Positions 36,935 through 45,545 of a stretch of DNA of 64,000 nucleotides are shown piece after piece. The notes below the pieces were generated by a model. It saw nothing but the letters and a program-made list of their open reading frames with translations, ran no database searches and was not told the origin of the DNA. Origin of the DNA: Clostridium sp. CAG:433 (GTDB lineage Bacteria > Bacillota_I > Bacilli_A > RF39 > UBA660); contig FR893565.1 of the NCBI GenBank assembly GCA_000433675.1, positions 1 to 64,000 on the forward strand, read 5' to 3'. The position numbers and the translations under genes were made by a program. Positions within the stretch are counted from its first letter, which is position 1. Each line of letters begins with the position of its first letter.

Positions 36935-36963
36935 TTAATCACTCCAAACCACTCAATTATTAT

Positions 36964-36992
36964 ATTCTCCGTTTCTCCCTCAAATTCCCCTA
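36964..36992 (-). promoter_or_regulatory. Sigma-H-like promoter (site B) upstream of dnaG-rpoD-trmK
   Basis: Minus strand: TAGGGGAATTTG (36981-36992), an 11-base spacer, GAGAAT (36964-36969). Against the published B. subtilis sigma-H consensus RnAGGAwWW-N11/12-RnnGAAT, the -35 differs at one position and the -10 fits fully with a 12-base spacer. TATAAT overlaps the second block. A perfect A/T inverted repeat (36992-37018) lies upstream. Confidence 0.55.
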
Positions 36993-37067
36993 AAAAATTA
37001 AAAAAAATTTAATTTTTTTGCATATTTTACACTTTTTTTACATATTTTTTGATAGAAAGGGCATAAT

Positions 37068-37604
37068 ATGAGCAAAAAAAGATTAAAAATTATTTCTACA
37101 ATTTTAGTGATTTTATTTAGTTTTTTATTCCATAGTATCTATGATAAATTTCCAAATTTTATTACTTCCCTATTCTTTCCAGTGAATGAATCAATATGGG
37201 AACATATGAAAATGGTATATTTAAGTTATATCGCTGCTTATATAATTGAACTTATTATTATCCATAAAACTAATATGCATATTTATAATCAAAAAGCATC
37301 TATAGTAATAAGCATTTTATTTAATATTGTAATTTATTTAGCGTTCTATATACCAGTATATAATATTTTTGGATTTAATGAATTTGTTACTATTTTCTCT
37401 TATATAATCAGCATTATTATTACAGAAATAGTATCATATAAAGTAATTACAAGTGATAAAAATTATATTTTTTTAAATAAATATTCTTATCTTATACTAT
37501 TTATAATAGAACTTATATTTATATATTTAACTTATTTCCCATTAAAATTAGATATTTTTGTTGATGAACTAAATAAAAAAACAGGAATTAGTAATTTATA
37601 CTAG
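37068..37604 (+). CDS. DUF6512-like integral membrane protein
   Basis: 178 aa with about five or six membrane helices. The segment FFPVNESIWEHMKMVY near residue 37 is the signature I associate with DUF6512 membrane proteins, whose function is unknown. GAAAGGG lies before the ATG. It is divergent from dnaG and convergent with the next gene, so it is probably a single-gene unit. No catalytic motif is visible. Confidence 0.6.
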   Translation: MSKKRLKIISTILVILFSFLFHSIYDKFPNFITSLFFPVNESIWEHMKMVYLSYIAAYIIELIIIHKTNMHIYNQKASIVISILFNIVIYLAFYIPVYNIFGFNEFVTIFSYIISIIITEIVSYKVITSDKNYIFLNKYSYLILFIIELIFIYLTYFPLKLDIFVDELNKKTGISNLY

Positions 37605-37614
37605 TTCCTGTTTT
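37578..37614. terminator. Bidirectional terminator between convergent genes
   Basis: A 10-bp stem AAAACAGGAA / TTCCTGTTTT (37578-37587 with 37605-37614) with further pairing inside, between convergent stop codons. Confidence 0.85.
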
Positions 37615-37616
37615 AA

Positions 37617-38171
37617 TTATTCAAACATATCTATTTTATATGTATTATTTACTTTTTTAAATATTATGTATAAAGGATATTCATCCTCTAATATCTCTTT
37701 TTCAGAATTATACTCAAGCTTACCAGTTGCGACTACATAATCATCATTTGTGCAAACTATTTTAAGTGGTCTTATACCCTTGTTTGTTGATCCCAACATG
37801 CTATACATAAGTATTTTTTCTAAATCTTGGCTGTTTTTATTATTTTCTAAATAATTTATTGCTTTATCTGTAAAAAACTTTGAAGCAATTTCTTTATTAA
37901 TTGTATAAATTGTTTCATTATTGTTATAAGTCGAGTCAATCATACCATCATTTTCTTTTACTTTTTGAATATTTTCAAAAGCATTTTTATACACTTTAGT
38001 AATTTCATCTAACACTTGATTGTCATCTGAATTCTTACTCTTTGTTATCGTTTCACTTTCTTTAAACATATTATAGTCCATTTTACCTGAAGCATATTGT
38101 CCTACAATAAACATTAAAACACCTATAACAATTACTAATAATATAGTAACTACTACTTTACCCTTTTTCAT
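37617..38171 (-). CDS. Single-pass membrane protein of unknown function
   Basis: 184 aa. MKKGK leads into one helix (VVVTILLVIVIGVLMFIVG); the rest is an extracytoplasmic alpha/beta domain with one cysteine. I do not recognise it. The frame extends upstream, but GGAGG 6 bases before this ATG sets the start. It has its own promoter (38197-38225) and lies downstream of the cohesin-like surface protein. Confidence 0.6.
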   Translation of the reverse strand: MKKGKVVVTILLVIVIGVLMFIVGQYASGKMDYNMFKESETITKSKNSDDNQVLDEITKVYKNAFENIQKVKENDGMIDSTYNNNETIYTINKEIASKFFTDKAINYLENNKNSQDLEKILMYSMLGSTNKGIRPLKIVCTNDDYVVATGKLEYNSEKEILEDEYPLYIIFKKVNNTYKIDMFE

Positions 38172-38196
38172 ATTTTTCCTCCTACTTTCTAAATTA

Positions 38197-38225
38197 ATTA
38201 TAAATAATTGAAAATAAATTATCAA
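38197..38225 (-). promoter_or_regulatory. Sigma-A type promoter of the single-pass membrane protein
   Basis: Minus strand: TTGATA (38220-38225), a 17-base spacer, TATAAT (38197-38202). It directly follows the T-run of the preceding terminator. Confidence 0.7.
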
Positions 38226-38257
38226 CAAAAAAAAAGACTACTTTACATGTAGCCTTT
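38226..38257 (-). terminator. Terminator after the cohesin-like gene
   Basis: A stem AAAGGCTAC / GTAGTCTTT with one G-T pair, loop ATGTAAA, then a run of T residues on the minus strand. Confidence 0.75.
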
Positions 38258-38262
38258 ACAAA

Positions 38263-39531
38263 TTATTTATCTTTTTTCTCTTTTACTTTTCCTTTTTTAA
38301 TAGACTCAATTTCAATTGTATTTGATAATGTATCTATTGCTTCTGGTTTTTCTTCCTTTTTCTTTTTATGAAATATCTTTTTTAATACTTCTTTTTTACA
38401 TAAGAAATATCCAAGAACTATACCTAAAGTAAATGTTAGAAGCATACTTACTGTAAACATTATCCATTCACGAGTACTTGTTTCATCTGGACAAGTTTGT
38501 ACTACTTTTTGCTCTTCTTTTTCTCTTGTTACTGAAAGTACATAAGTATCTTTGTTTTCAGTATCTTCACTTGTTACAATAATGTTAATTACATTTCTAC
38601 CTACTTTTAAAGTAGTATTACCTTCCATATTTATTGTTGCATTTGGGTTTTCAGCCTCAGCAAGTATATTTAATTTTTTTGTTTTATATGGAACAGATAA
38701 TGTATATTTTTTAGTATCCGCATTAAAATCTATTTTAAATTTATCTACTTTCAAACTTTTTAATTTAGTATTTGCCTTTACAAGTTCTTCTTCTGTTGGT
38801 GTCATTTTAAGTGTTACTTTTACAACATATGTCTTAGTAGTTACTCCATCTTCAGCAGTTACTACAATTTTTATATCATTATCACCTTTAACTAAGTTTT
38901 TATAATTATCAGAAATCATTATTTTTGATCCTGAATTACTTGCAACTGCATTTACAGTAAGTTCTGTTATATCAGTAATAGTAGTTGTATACTCTAATGT
39001 ATTTTTATCAAACTTAGGATTTAATGTTGTATTTGGTATTTTTAGTGAACTAAGTGTTGCATCATTACTAAGTGATACAATTTTTACCATTGAACTTGTG
39101 TTAGTAGCATTTGCTGTTTTACCTGAAATAAGTACAACTCCAGAGCTATCAATAGTTAAATTACAATCTCCACTTTTAGCATTATTTTTAACTCCAAATA
39201 CAATGGCTGCTAAAGTAGTATTTGTACTAATTGGTGCTCCACTAGCTTTTTTAGTAATTATAATTGGATTACCATTTACACCTATATCTGATACTTCACT
39301 GTTAGATGATTTATACTCTAATTTTGTTGTATCATATGATAAATTAATGCTGTAACCCTGAATTGAATCTTCTGTTACATCAGAAGCTTTTACGTATACT
39401 GTAACCTCACTACCAGGTTTTGCAGTATCTACTGATTTTTCTACTTTAAATGTTAATGCACTTACCTTAATAGGCAAAAATATACTAAAAAGTGCAATAA
39501 CAAAGGCAAATCTTAAAAACCCTTTTTTCAT
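38263..39531 (-). CDS. Surface protein with a cohesin-like domain and two cadherin-like beta-sandwich domains
   Basis: 422 aa. Signal sequence residues 1-25. Residues of about 27-150 resemble a cohesin fold (FKVEKSVDTAKPGSEVTVYVKASD, then YSINLSYDTTKLEY). Residues of about 155-241 and 255-336 are two copies of the cadherin-like beta-sandwich seen in many Firmicute surface proteins (LSSLKIPNTTLNPKFDKNTLEYTTTI; LKSLKVDKFKIDFNADTKKYTLSV). A membrane helix (about 357-378) and a lysine-rich cytoplasmic tail follow; there is no LPXTG. It is probably outward-facing and may bind another surface module, but no dockerin is visible in the window. It lies 16 bp after yqeH. Confidence 0.75.
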   Translation of the reverse strand: MKKGFLRFAFVIALFSIFLPIKVSALTFKVEKSVDTAKPGSEVTVYVKASDVTEDSIQGYSINLSYDTTKLEYKSSNSEVSDIGVNGNPIIITKKASGAPISTNTTLAAIVFGVKNNAKSGDCNLTIDSSGVVLISGKTANATNTSSMVKIVSLSNDATLSSLKIPNTTLNPKFDKNTLEYTTTITDITELTVNAVASNSGSKIMISDNYKNLVKGDNDIKIVVTAEDGVTTKTYVVKVTLKMTPTEEELVKANTKLKSLKVDKFKIDFNADTKKYTLSVPYKTKKLNILAEAENPNATINMEGNTTLKVGRNVINIIVTSEDTENKDTYVLSVTREKEEQKVVQTCPDETSTREWIMFTVSMLLTFTLGIVLGYFLCKKEVLKKIFHKKKKEEKPEAIDTLSNTIEIESIKKGKVKEKKDK

Positions 39532-39547
39532 TCTTTTTCCCTCTTTC

Positions 39548-40564
39548 CTAAATTAATGATTTTCTTTTATAAATTCCTACACCTTTAGGAGCATATACAT
39601 TAATAACTGCATCCTTTGTAATCTTTATAAAACATAAACCATTCACTATAACATCTTCTCCCTTATTAACATTTAGAGTAATCTTTTCTAAATCTTTACC
39701 CCTCTTGTTGGTTATAGTGTTTATTCTATTAATTATTATATCATTTGAAATATAAAATGTAAAACTATTTATTTCACCCTTTACATATTCTAGACGTAAA
39801 TACTTTTCTACTAATAAAGTTTTACCCATAGAAAGTTGATATGTTATTGGTCTTATTTCATTATTTGGCATTATTTTTTTAAGTTCTTTACCACTTACAA
39901 AGTTTGAAATATTATCTTTTTCTATAAAACCTGGTGTATCTATAAATGTAAGATCATCATTTATTTTTATTTCATTTATATTAATTGTTGTAGATGGTAA
40001 TATACTTGTTGTTATTTCAAAATCATTATCTGAATAATTTTTTATAAATTTATTTATGAGTGTACTCTTACCAGCATTTGTATTTCCACATACATAAACA
40101 TTATTACTAGTTTTATTTTCATCTATTTTTTCTTTTAATAAATCTAAATTATAATTTGTTTTACTGCTTATTAAAACTATATCTACTATATTTTTATTTA
40201 GTTTTAATTCATTTAATTTTGATTTTATTTTATTTGGATTAACACTTTTTGGAATAATATCATATTTTGTAATTACAAGTATAATCTTATTATCAATATA
40301 TTTATTTACCATATCAATTGATGAATTCAAATTAAATATATCTACTAAGAATAATACTAAATCATTTGTTTTATTTATATTTTTATAGATATCAATATAT
40401 TCTTCACCTGTTGATACTATACTTTTATATTCCCCATAATTAATTAATTTAAAACATCTTTCACAGTATTTGGCATCCATATATTTTTCTTCGTTTATAT
40501 AACCAATTTTATTTTTATCTTGCATTTGCATTATAGCGCCACAACCTAAACATTTTTTAATCAT
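39548..40564 (-). CDS. yqeH: Ribosome-assembly GTPase YqeH
   Basis: 338 aa circularly permuted GTPase needed for 30S subunit maturation in Bacillus. The N-terminal zinc finger is C5-x2-C8 ... C33-x2-C36. The GTPase motifs come in permuted order: G4 TKYD (98-101), then G1 GNTNAGKST (159-167), then G3 DTPG (208-211). The C-terminal domain is beta-rich. The start overlaps the end of yqeG by 8 bp, and yqeG-yqeH is the conserved Firmicute arrangement. Confidence 0.94.
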   Translation of the reverse strand: MIKKCLGCGAIMQMQDKNKIGYINEEKYMDAKYCERCFKLINYGEYKSIVSTGEEYIDIYKNINKTNDLVLFLVDIFNLNSSIDMVNKYIDNKIILVITKYDIIPKSVNPNKIKSKLNELKLNKNIVDIVLISSKTNYNLDLLKEKIDENKTSNNVYVCGNTNAGKSTLINKFIKNYSDNDFEITTSILPSTTININEIKINDDLTFIDTPGFIEKDNISNFVSGKELKKIMPNNEIRPITYQLSMGKTLLVEKYLRLEYVKGEINSFTFYISNDIIINRINTITNKRGKDLEKITLNVNKGEDVIVNGLCFIKITKDAVINVYAPKGVGIYKRKSLI

Positions 40565-41072
40565 AATATTTTCCTTTTTCTAGTATTTTATTTTTATTAA
40601 AATTTCTTAGTACAAACCCTTCAAAAAATCTACAAAATTTTGTACGAATAGGTTCATATTCATCAAGTTTATCAACAAATATAACAAACAAATTATTTCT
40701 TTTTGCTCCTATTACATCTGTCATTATTTGATCACCTATAAAAGCACATTCTTCTTTTTTATATTTATTTAATACTTTTTTATAATTTTTCTTAAATGGT
40801 TTCATAGAACTAAAATATATTTCTACATTTAACTTTTCTTTAAATGGTAATAACCTTTTTTCATATGAATTTGAAAATATAAAAAGTTTAAATCCCATTT
40901 CTTCTAATCTAAAAAACAATGTCATTATTTTATCATTTGGCATATTTTCTTTATATGTAATGATTGTGTTATCTAAATCAAAAAATAGGTATTTAATGCC
41001 TAGATCTTGAAGTTTTTCATAATTTATTTCATATATATCTTTTTTATACATATCTGGTTTAAATTTAAACAT
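40557..41072 (-). CDS. yqeG: HAD-superfamily phosphatase YqeG
   Basis: 171 aa subclass IIIA HAD phosphatase. Motif I is FFDLDNTI with D32 and D34, motif II IFSNS, then KP.KK, and motif III GDQIMTDVIGAKRN. The substrate is unknown in most bacteria. A GTG three codons upstream overlaps the ribosome site AAAGGTG; the ATG six bases after it is the better start. It is coupled to yqeH. Confidence 0.9.
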   Translation of the reverse strand: MFKFKPDMYKKDIYEINYEKLQDLGIKYLFFDLDNTIITYKENMPNDKIMTLFFRLEEMGFKLFIFSNSYEKRLLPFKEKLNVEIYFSSMKPFKKNYKKVLNKYKKEECAFIGDQIMTDVIGAKRNNLFVIFVDKLDEYEPIRTKFCRFFEGFVLRNFNKNKILEKGKYYD

Positions 41073-41115
41073 ATTAATCACCTTTTATAGATTATACTTT
41101 TAATAAGTGTTAAAA

Positions 41116-41901
41116 TCAATACCTTTCTTCTTCTAATCTTTCATATTCTTTATTTGTTAAAAGACCAAATGGACTTTTATTACTCATAAATTTATCATTT
41201 ACATTTTTTATTCTTTTTACATACACTATACCTGTTATATAAAGTGGTATAAAGAATACTAATATAAGTATTATAAATAAAAAGTCTGATGTTACAAATG
41301 CTAATATTTTTGTCAAATAATAATTATATACTGTATGAATTAATGTTGGTAAAAGTAATGAATTAAATAATTTAAACATTTTCATAGAATTCTTTTTAGT
41401 AAATTTTTCTGTTCCAACATAATATCCCATTACAATACCACATATTAAATGAAGTGGAATTGATGTTATTCCTCTTATAATTCCAAGATGTATCATAGAA
41501 CTAAAATCTGTTTCTGTAAATACATACATTACTGTTTCAAATGCAGCAAAAGAAAGCGCAATTAAAGATGAATATACAAAACCATCATATACATCATCAA
41601 AATTACTATTTTTTTGAATAAAGAAATATAATACTGTTAATTTTGCTGATTCTTCTACAAATGCGAATATTAATACCTTTACAAAAGTATATGATTCATA
41701 ATTTAAATAATTCAAATGTGGTAATATTACTTTACCAACAAGAAGAGATACAGCAATTGTAAATACACCTGATAAAAGTGCAAGTGCAATCATATAACCA
41801 GGTTCTTTGCTTTTTCTATCTGAATATAAAATTGCTGATATAAATATTATTGAACTAAGTATTGATATAAATATTACAAATAAATAACTTAATGTTCCCA
41901 T
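41116..41901 (-). CDS. PrsW-like glutamic intramembrane protease
   Basis: 261 aa with about eight membrane helices. The family motifs are present: EESAK (acidic pair), the DGFVYSSLIALSFAAFETVMY helix, HLICGIVMGYYVG, and IHTVYNYY near the end. B. subtilis PrsW cuts the anti-sigma factor RsiW; the substrate here is unknown and no anti-sigma gene is adjacent. It lies upstream of yqeG with a 43-bp gap and may share its transcript. Confidence 0.82.
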   Translation of the reverse strand: MGTLSYLFVIFISILSSIIFISAILYSDRKSKEPGYMIALALLSGVFTIAVSLLVGKVILPHLNYLNYESYTFVKVLIFAFVEESAKLTVLYFFIQKNSNFDDVYDGFVYSSLIALSFAAFETVMYVFTETDFSSMIHLGIIRGITSIPLHLICGIVMGYYVGTEKFTKKNSMKMFKLFNSLLLPTLIHTVYNYYLTKILAFVTSDFLFIILILVFFIPLYITGIVYVKRIKNVNDKFMSNKSPFGLLTNKEYERLEEERY

Positions 41902-41952
41902 TTTACACACTTCCCTACTTTATTACATATTTAGTATATCAGTTTTTTTAAA

Positions 41953-41982
41953 AGAAAAAAAGTTACAAACATGTAACTTTAC
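41953..41982 (-). terminator. Terminator after yneF
   Basis: An 8-bp stem AAAGTTAC / GTAACTTT (41959-41966 with 41973-41980), then a T-rich run on the minus strand. Confidence 0.7.
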
Positions 41983-41983
41983 A

Positions 41984-42193
41984 CTATTTAGCATTATTCA
42001 TTGCTTTCATCATTTGATTAATTTGTTTTTGAGTTGGTGTTCTCCCCATTTGACTCATCATAATTTTTATCATTTGTTCATTAATTGGTGGATTTTTCTT
42101 TAAATATTTTTCCATATATTTTTTACATACAAAGAATCCAATAACTGCTCCAATTACTAAACCTATTACTACTAATAATATATCTTGTAACAT
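41984..42193 (-). CDS. yneF: YneF (UPF0154) small membrane protein
   Basis: 69 aa. One N-terminal helix ([59 protein letters not shown] pattern) matches UPF0154 over its full length. The function is unknown. GGAGG lies upstream. In B. subtilis yneF follows sirA; here one extra gene lies between them. Confidence 0.92.
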   Translation of the reverse strand: MLQDILLVVIGLVIGAVIGFFVCKKYMEKYLKKNPPINEQMIKIMMSQMGRTPTQKQINQMMKAMNNAK

Positions 42194-42261
42194 TTATTAT
42201 TCCTCCTTAATTAATATTATAATAAATTTCAATATTTTATACAAGTGTTTCAAAAGTTATA

Positions 42262-42915
42262 TTATTCATTTTTTATTAAACTACCATCATCAGATAATAA
42301 ATACATTCCATCTTCACACTCAAGTGCAGAATACTCTTTATTTTCTTTAGTTAATATACCAATTGATTTTATTTTTGAAGTTACATTTATTTCTTTAAAA
42401 GATCCCATCAAAATATCAGAATTTTCTATAATAGAAGATACATCATCATTTTTTATATCTGTGTACCATGCATTAACTTGATCATTTTCATTTGTTAAAA
42501 ATACTAGAATTCTTTTATAAGTAGAATTTTCAATTGCTCCAATTGACTTAACTGTTGTATATCCTGGTATAGGTGCATGTATATTTACAGAAGAACCTAA
42601 ATTTGGATCTTTACTTGTCATAAATATTAAACCAGCAGGTTTATCGTTTGCATAATCTTGCTCGAATTTTATACTAAAGTCATTAGATAACTTTATATTC
42701 AATTTCTTTTCTGTAAATGCATTATATGTTTCTTTTATATCATTTTCCTTTATATCATCTTTATTTTCATCTTTTACATTATTTTCTGTTACCTTTTTAT
42801 CATTTTCTGTATTAAAGAACTTATCGTATACTATATACGAACCAAGTGCCAATACCATTATTATAAGTATGATTAAAATAACTATTACTCCTTTGTTACT
42901 CTTTTTGTTTTCCAT
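42262..42915 (-). CDS. Single-pass membrane protein of unknown function between sirA and yneF
   Basis: 217 aa. A basic start and one helix (VIVILIILIIMVLALGSYIVY) precede an acidic linker and a compact extracytoplasmic domain (about residues 65-217). No lipobox and no family that I recognise. A promoter with a 17-base spacer (42942-42970) and a strong GGAGGAG ribosome site lie upstream. Not present at this place in B. subtilis. Confidence 0.6.
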   Translation of the reverse strand: MENKKSNKGVIVILIILIIMVLALGSYIVYDKFFNTENDKKVTENNVKDENKDDIKENDIKETYNAFTEKKLNIKLSNDFSIKFEQDYANDKPAGLIFMTSKDPNLGSSVNIHAPIPGYTTVKSIGAIENSTYKRILVFLTNENDQVNAWYTDIKNDDVSSIIENSDILMGSFKEINVTSKIKSIGILTKENKEYSALECEDGMYLLSDDGSLIKNE

Positions 42916-42941
42916 ATTCTCTCCTCCTATTTTCTATTTAA

Positions 42942-42970
42942 AGAATATCATTTATTAAATAGTTATTCAA
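42942..42970 (-). promoter_or_regulatory. Sigma-A type promoter between sirA and the single-pass protein
   Basis: Minus strand: TTGAAT (42965-42970), a 17-base spacer, TATTCT (42942-42947). Confidence 0.6.
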
Positions 42971-42974
42971 TACT

Positions 42975-43022
42975 AAAAAAGTTACTAAATTATAATTTTA
43001 CACAAATTATACTAGTAACTTT
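42975..43022 (-). terminator. Terminator overlapping the end of sirA
   Basis: A long hairpin with outer stem AAAGTTACTA / TAGTAACTTT (42978-42987 with 43013-43022) and an inner A/T stem, followed by T residues on the minus strand. Its upper part lies inside the sirA coding region. Confidence 0.7.
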
Positions 43023-43432
43023 GTTTTTGTTTCATTTATCCAAAAATAATCTTTACTTTTAAAATCAATCACAAATAAACATTCTCTTGAATCAACTATA
43101 TCTCTTATAAATGTGTTAATATTTTTATTAGATTTTATTTTTAAAAAAGTATTATTTATAGTAAGTCTACTTATTTCACTATCACTTTCTATAATATGAA
43201 CATTATCTGTTTTAGTATAATATATATCATCTCTATGTTTAAGCATAACATAATTATTAAATATTCTTTTATTAAATGGTATTGTAATTTGTTCAAATAA
43301 TCTAAATTTATTAATTAAATCTTCATCATTAGATGAATAAATATCATAAAACATTTTAAACAAAATATTTGCTTTATCGTTATAAAAAGTCTGAAACATA
43401 TTATTAATTTTAAATATATAAAAAGTTCTCAT
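43007..43432 (-). CDS. sirA: SirA-like sporulation inhibitor of replication
   Basis: 141 aa, the usual length. The opening MRTFYIFKI, the LFKMFYDIY segment, and the closing CLFVIDFKSKDYFWINE correspond to the start and end blocks of B. subtilis SirA (YneE). SirA binds DnaA domain I and blocks re-initiation when cells enter sporulation. Position supports the call: B. subtilis has tkt-sirA-yneF in this order. A TTGACA (43477-43482) with an AT-rich -10 about 17-18 bases away lies upstream. Sequence identity is modest, so synteny carries weight. Confidence 0.75.
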   Translation of the reverse strand: MRTFYIFKINNMFQTFYNDKANILFKMFYDIYSSNDEDLINKFRLFEQITIPFNKRIFNNYVMLKHRDDIYYTKTDNVHIIESDSEISRLTINNTFLKIKSNKNINTFIRDIVDSRECLFVIDFKSKDYFWINETKTKLLV

Positions 43433-43478
43433 ATAGTATCACCAAATATATTATATATTTTTATTTTTAAATAATTTG

Positions 43479-43513
43479 TCAAAAAAAGAATTAAATAAGT
43501 GATTTAATTCTTT
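43479..43513 (-). terminator. Terminator after tkt
   Basis: A 12-bp stem AAAGAATTAAAT / ATTTAATTCTTT (43485-43496 with 43502-43513), then a T-run on the minus strand. The T-run merges into the -35 region of sirA. Confidence 0.8.
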
Positions 43514-45476
43514 CTATTATTGAATCTAGATCTAATTTGTAATATTTAAGTATTTCTTCTTTTGATGCACTTTTTCCAAACTCACTTATCGTTAATAAAT
43601 AATCTGTACTAGTTACAAATTTTTCCCAACCAAATGAACTTTCATATTCAAGTACAAATATTTTAGCACCTGCTGGGAATAAACTATCTTTATAAGAATC
43701 AGTTTGTTCTAAGAATTTTTCCATACATGGCATGCTTATAATTCTAACTCCGATTCCTTCAGCTTTAAATCTTTCTTTTATTGAGTTTGCGACTTGTACT
43801 TCTGCACCGGTTGCGATTATAACAATATCTACATTATCATCTGGATCAGCCTCAATATATGCACCTTTTGATACTGATAACATATTTGTTCCACCTTGAA
43901 CCTTTACTTCTGTTTTTGCAAGTGAAATAACAGCTGGTTTTCTCTCTTTTAGTATACAGTTCCAAGCTCCAATTATTTCTACCATATCCGCAGGTCTATA
44001 TACATATAAATTTGGTGTTGCTCTTAAAGATGCTAACTGTTCTATAGGTTGATGTGTTGGTCCATCTGCACCTACTGTAATTGAATCATGTGTAAATATA
44101 TATGTTACAGGTAAATCCATTATAGCACTCATCCTAATTGATGGTTTCATATAATCTGAAAATGCCATAAATGTTGATGCAAATGGTCTAAATCCTGATA
44201 AAGCAAGTCCATTACTTATTGCTCCACTTGCATTTTCTCTTACACCATACAATATATTTCTTCCATTAAAATTATTATAAGCAATATCATTCTTACCATT
44301 TAAATATGTAAGTGTTGCACTTGCAACATCTGCTGCTCCACCAATAAAATTCCACATAGAATCAGCAATTACATTCATAACTTTTGAATTACTTTCTCTT
44401 AAAGTTTCTTTTAAATCATAGTTAATACCAAAATCAACTTTTGTTAAATCTATTTCTGTATTATTATAAGCTAAATTTTGAAATTCATTATATTTATCAG
44501 CAGACATATCTTTTTTATATTCTTCAAGTGTTTTTTCCCATGTATCATATAAATTTGATCCTCTTTGTATAACTTGATTTCTTAAATTTTCAGCTGGTTC
44601 TTTTAAAAGTGTAAATGGAAGTCCTTCAACCCCTAAACCTTTTTTTAACTGTTCATAATCATCCTTTGTAAGTTCTCCAGAATGAATTTTAGGAGTACCT
44701 TCTAATTTAGACCCATCCCCAATTGTTGTATTTACAATTATTAAACTTGGATTAATAATATTCTTTTTAGCTTTTTCAATAGATTTATTTATTTCAGATA
44801 TTGATTTACCATTTTTTACTATTTGTACATGCCAACCTTGTGACATAAATCTTGATGATATACTTTCTGTAAAGTTTTTATTAGTATTTGTATCCATTGA
44901 TGATTTATTAGCATCATATAATACAATTAATTTGCCTAGTTTTAAGTTACCCGCAAATGATGCTGCTTCATAGGATATTCCTTCCATTAAGTCACCATCA
45001 GATGCTAAAACATAAGTATAATAATCTATTAGTTTTTTAGTTTTTTTATCAAATGCGTTTTTTGGTTTTTTATTAAATCTTTCTTCTAAGATTTTTTCTC
45101 CAAGAGCCATACCTACAGCTGTTGCAAATCCTTCACCAAGCATTCCAGTACTTGCATCTACTCCAATAGTTCCAAATTCTGGATGAGATGGTGTTTTACT
45201 ATTTAATCTTCTATAATTTTTTAAATCTTCTACTGTAAACTGATAACCGCTTAAAAATAAAGTTGCATAAAGAAGTGCTGAAGCATGTCCTGCACTTAAA
45301 ACAAACCTATCTCTGTTTATCCAATCGTACATTGATGGATTAACTTTTATATGTTTTGCATATAAAGTATATAAAATTGGCGCAGCACTTAATGTTGAAC
45401 CAGGATGTCCTCCTTTTGCATTTTGTATTATATCAAGTGCTAAACCTTTTAATACTGCTAGTGATCTATTATCCAC
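43491..45476 (-). CDS. tkt: Transketolase
   Basis: 661 aa. Transfers two-carbon units in the non-oxidative pentose phosphate pathway using thiamine diphosphate. Motifs: RDRFVLSAGHAS, the diphosphate-binding block ASDGDLMEGISYEAAS...YDANK, THDSITVGADGPTHQPIEQLASLRA in the pyrimidine domain, and a full C-terminal domain. The start codon is GTG (MDNRSLAVLKGLALD), with GGGTG a few bases upstream. It lies downstream of the T7SS operon, separated by a terminator, and upstream of sirA as in Bacillus. Confidence 0.95.
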   Translation of the reverse strand: MDNRSLAVLKGLALDIIQNAKGGHPGSTLSAAPILYTLYAKHIKVNPSMYDWINRDRFVLSAGHASALLYATLFLSGYQFTVEDLKNYRRLNSKTPSHPEFGTIGVDASTGMLGEGFATAVGMALGEKILEERFNKKPKNAFDKKTKKLIDYYTYVLASDGDLMEGISYEAASFAGNLKLGKLIVLYDANKSSMDTNTNKNFTESISSRFMSQGWHVQIVKNGKSISEINKSIEKAKKNIINPSLIIVNTTIGDGSKLEGTPKIHSGELTKDDYEQLKKGLGVEGLPFTLLKEPAENLRNQVIQRGSNLYDTWEKTLEEYKKDMSADKYNEFQNLAYNNTEIDLTKVDFGINYDLKETLRESNSKVMNVIADSMWNFIGGAADVASATLTYLNGKNDIAYNNFNGRNILYGVRENASGAISNGLALSGFRPFASTFMAFSDYMKPSIRMSAIMDLPVTYIFTHDSITVGADGPTHQPIEQLASLRATPNLYVYRPADMVEIIGAWNCILKERKPAVISLAKTEVKVQGGTNMLSVSKGAYIEADPDDNVDIVIIATGAEVQVANSIKERFKAEGIGVRIISMPCMEKFLEQTDSYKDSLFPAGAKIFVLEYESSFGWEKFVTSTDYLLTISEFGKSASKEEILKYYKLDLDSIIERIKSLI

Positions 45477-45513
45477 TTTTCTTCACCCAATCCCTTACTA
45501 TAAAACATTATAA

Positions 45514-45545
45514 CAAAAAAAGTTACTATTTAAAAGTAACTTTTT
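45514..45545 (-). terminator. Terminator after essC
   Basis: A 9-bp stem AAAGTTACT / AGTAACTTT (45519-45527 with 45535-45543), then T residues on the minus strand. A TATAAT (45507-45512) for tkt follows directly. Confidence 0.8.

Noticed and set aside
37068..37604. Membrane gene next to dnaG as part of the replication operon
   Set aside because: It is on the opposite strand, with its own ribosome site and terminator.
41953..45545. Three terminators sharing AGTTAC / GTAACT stems as a dispersed repeat family
   Set aside because: Only the terminator stem is shared, loops and flanks differ, and similar short A/T-rich stems recur across the window. Coincidence or stem preference is sufficient.
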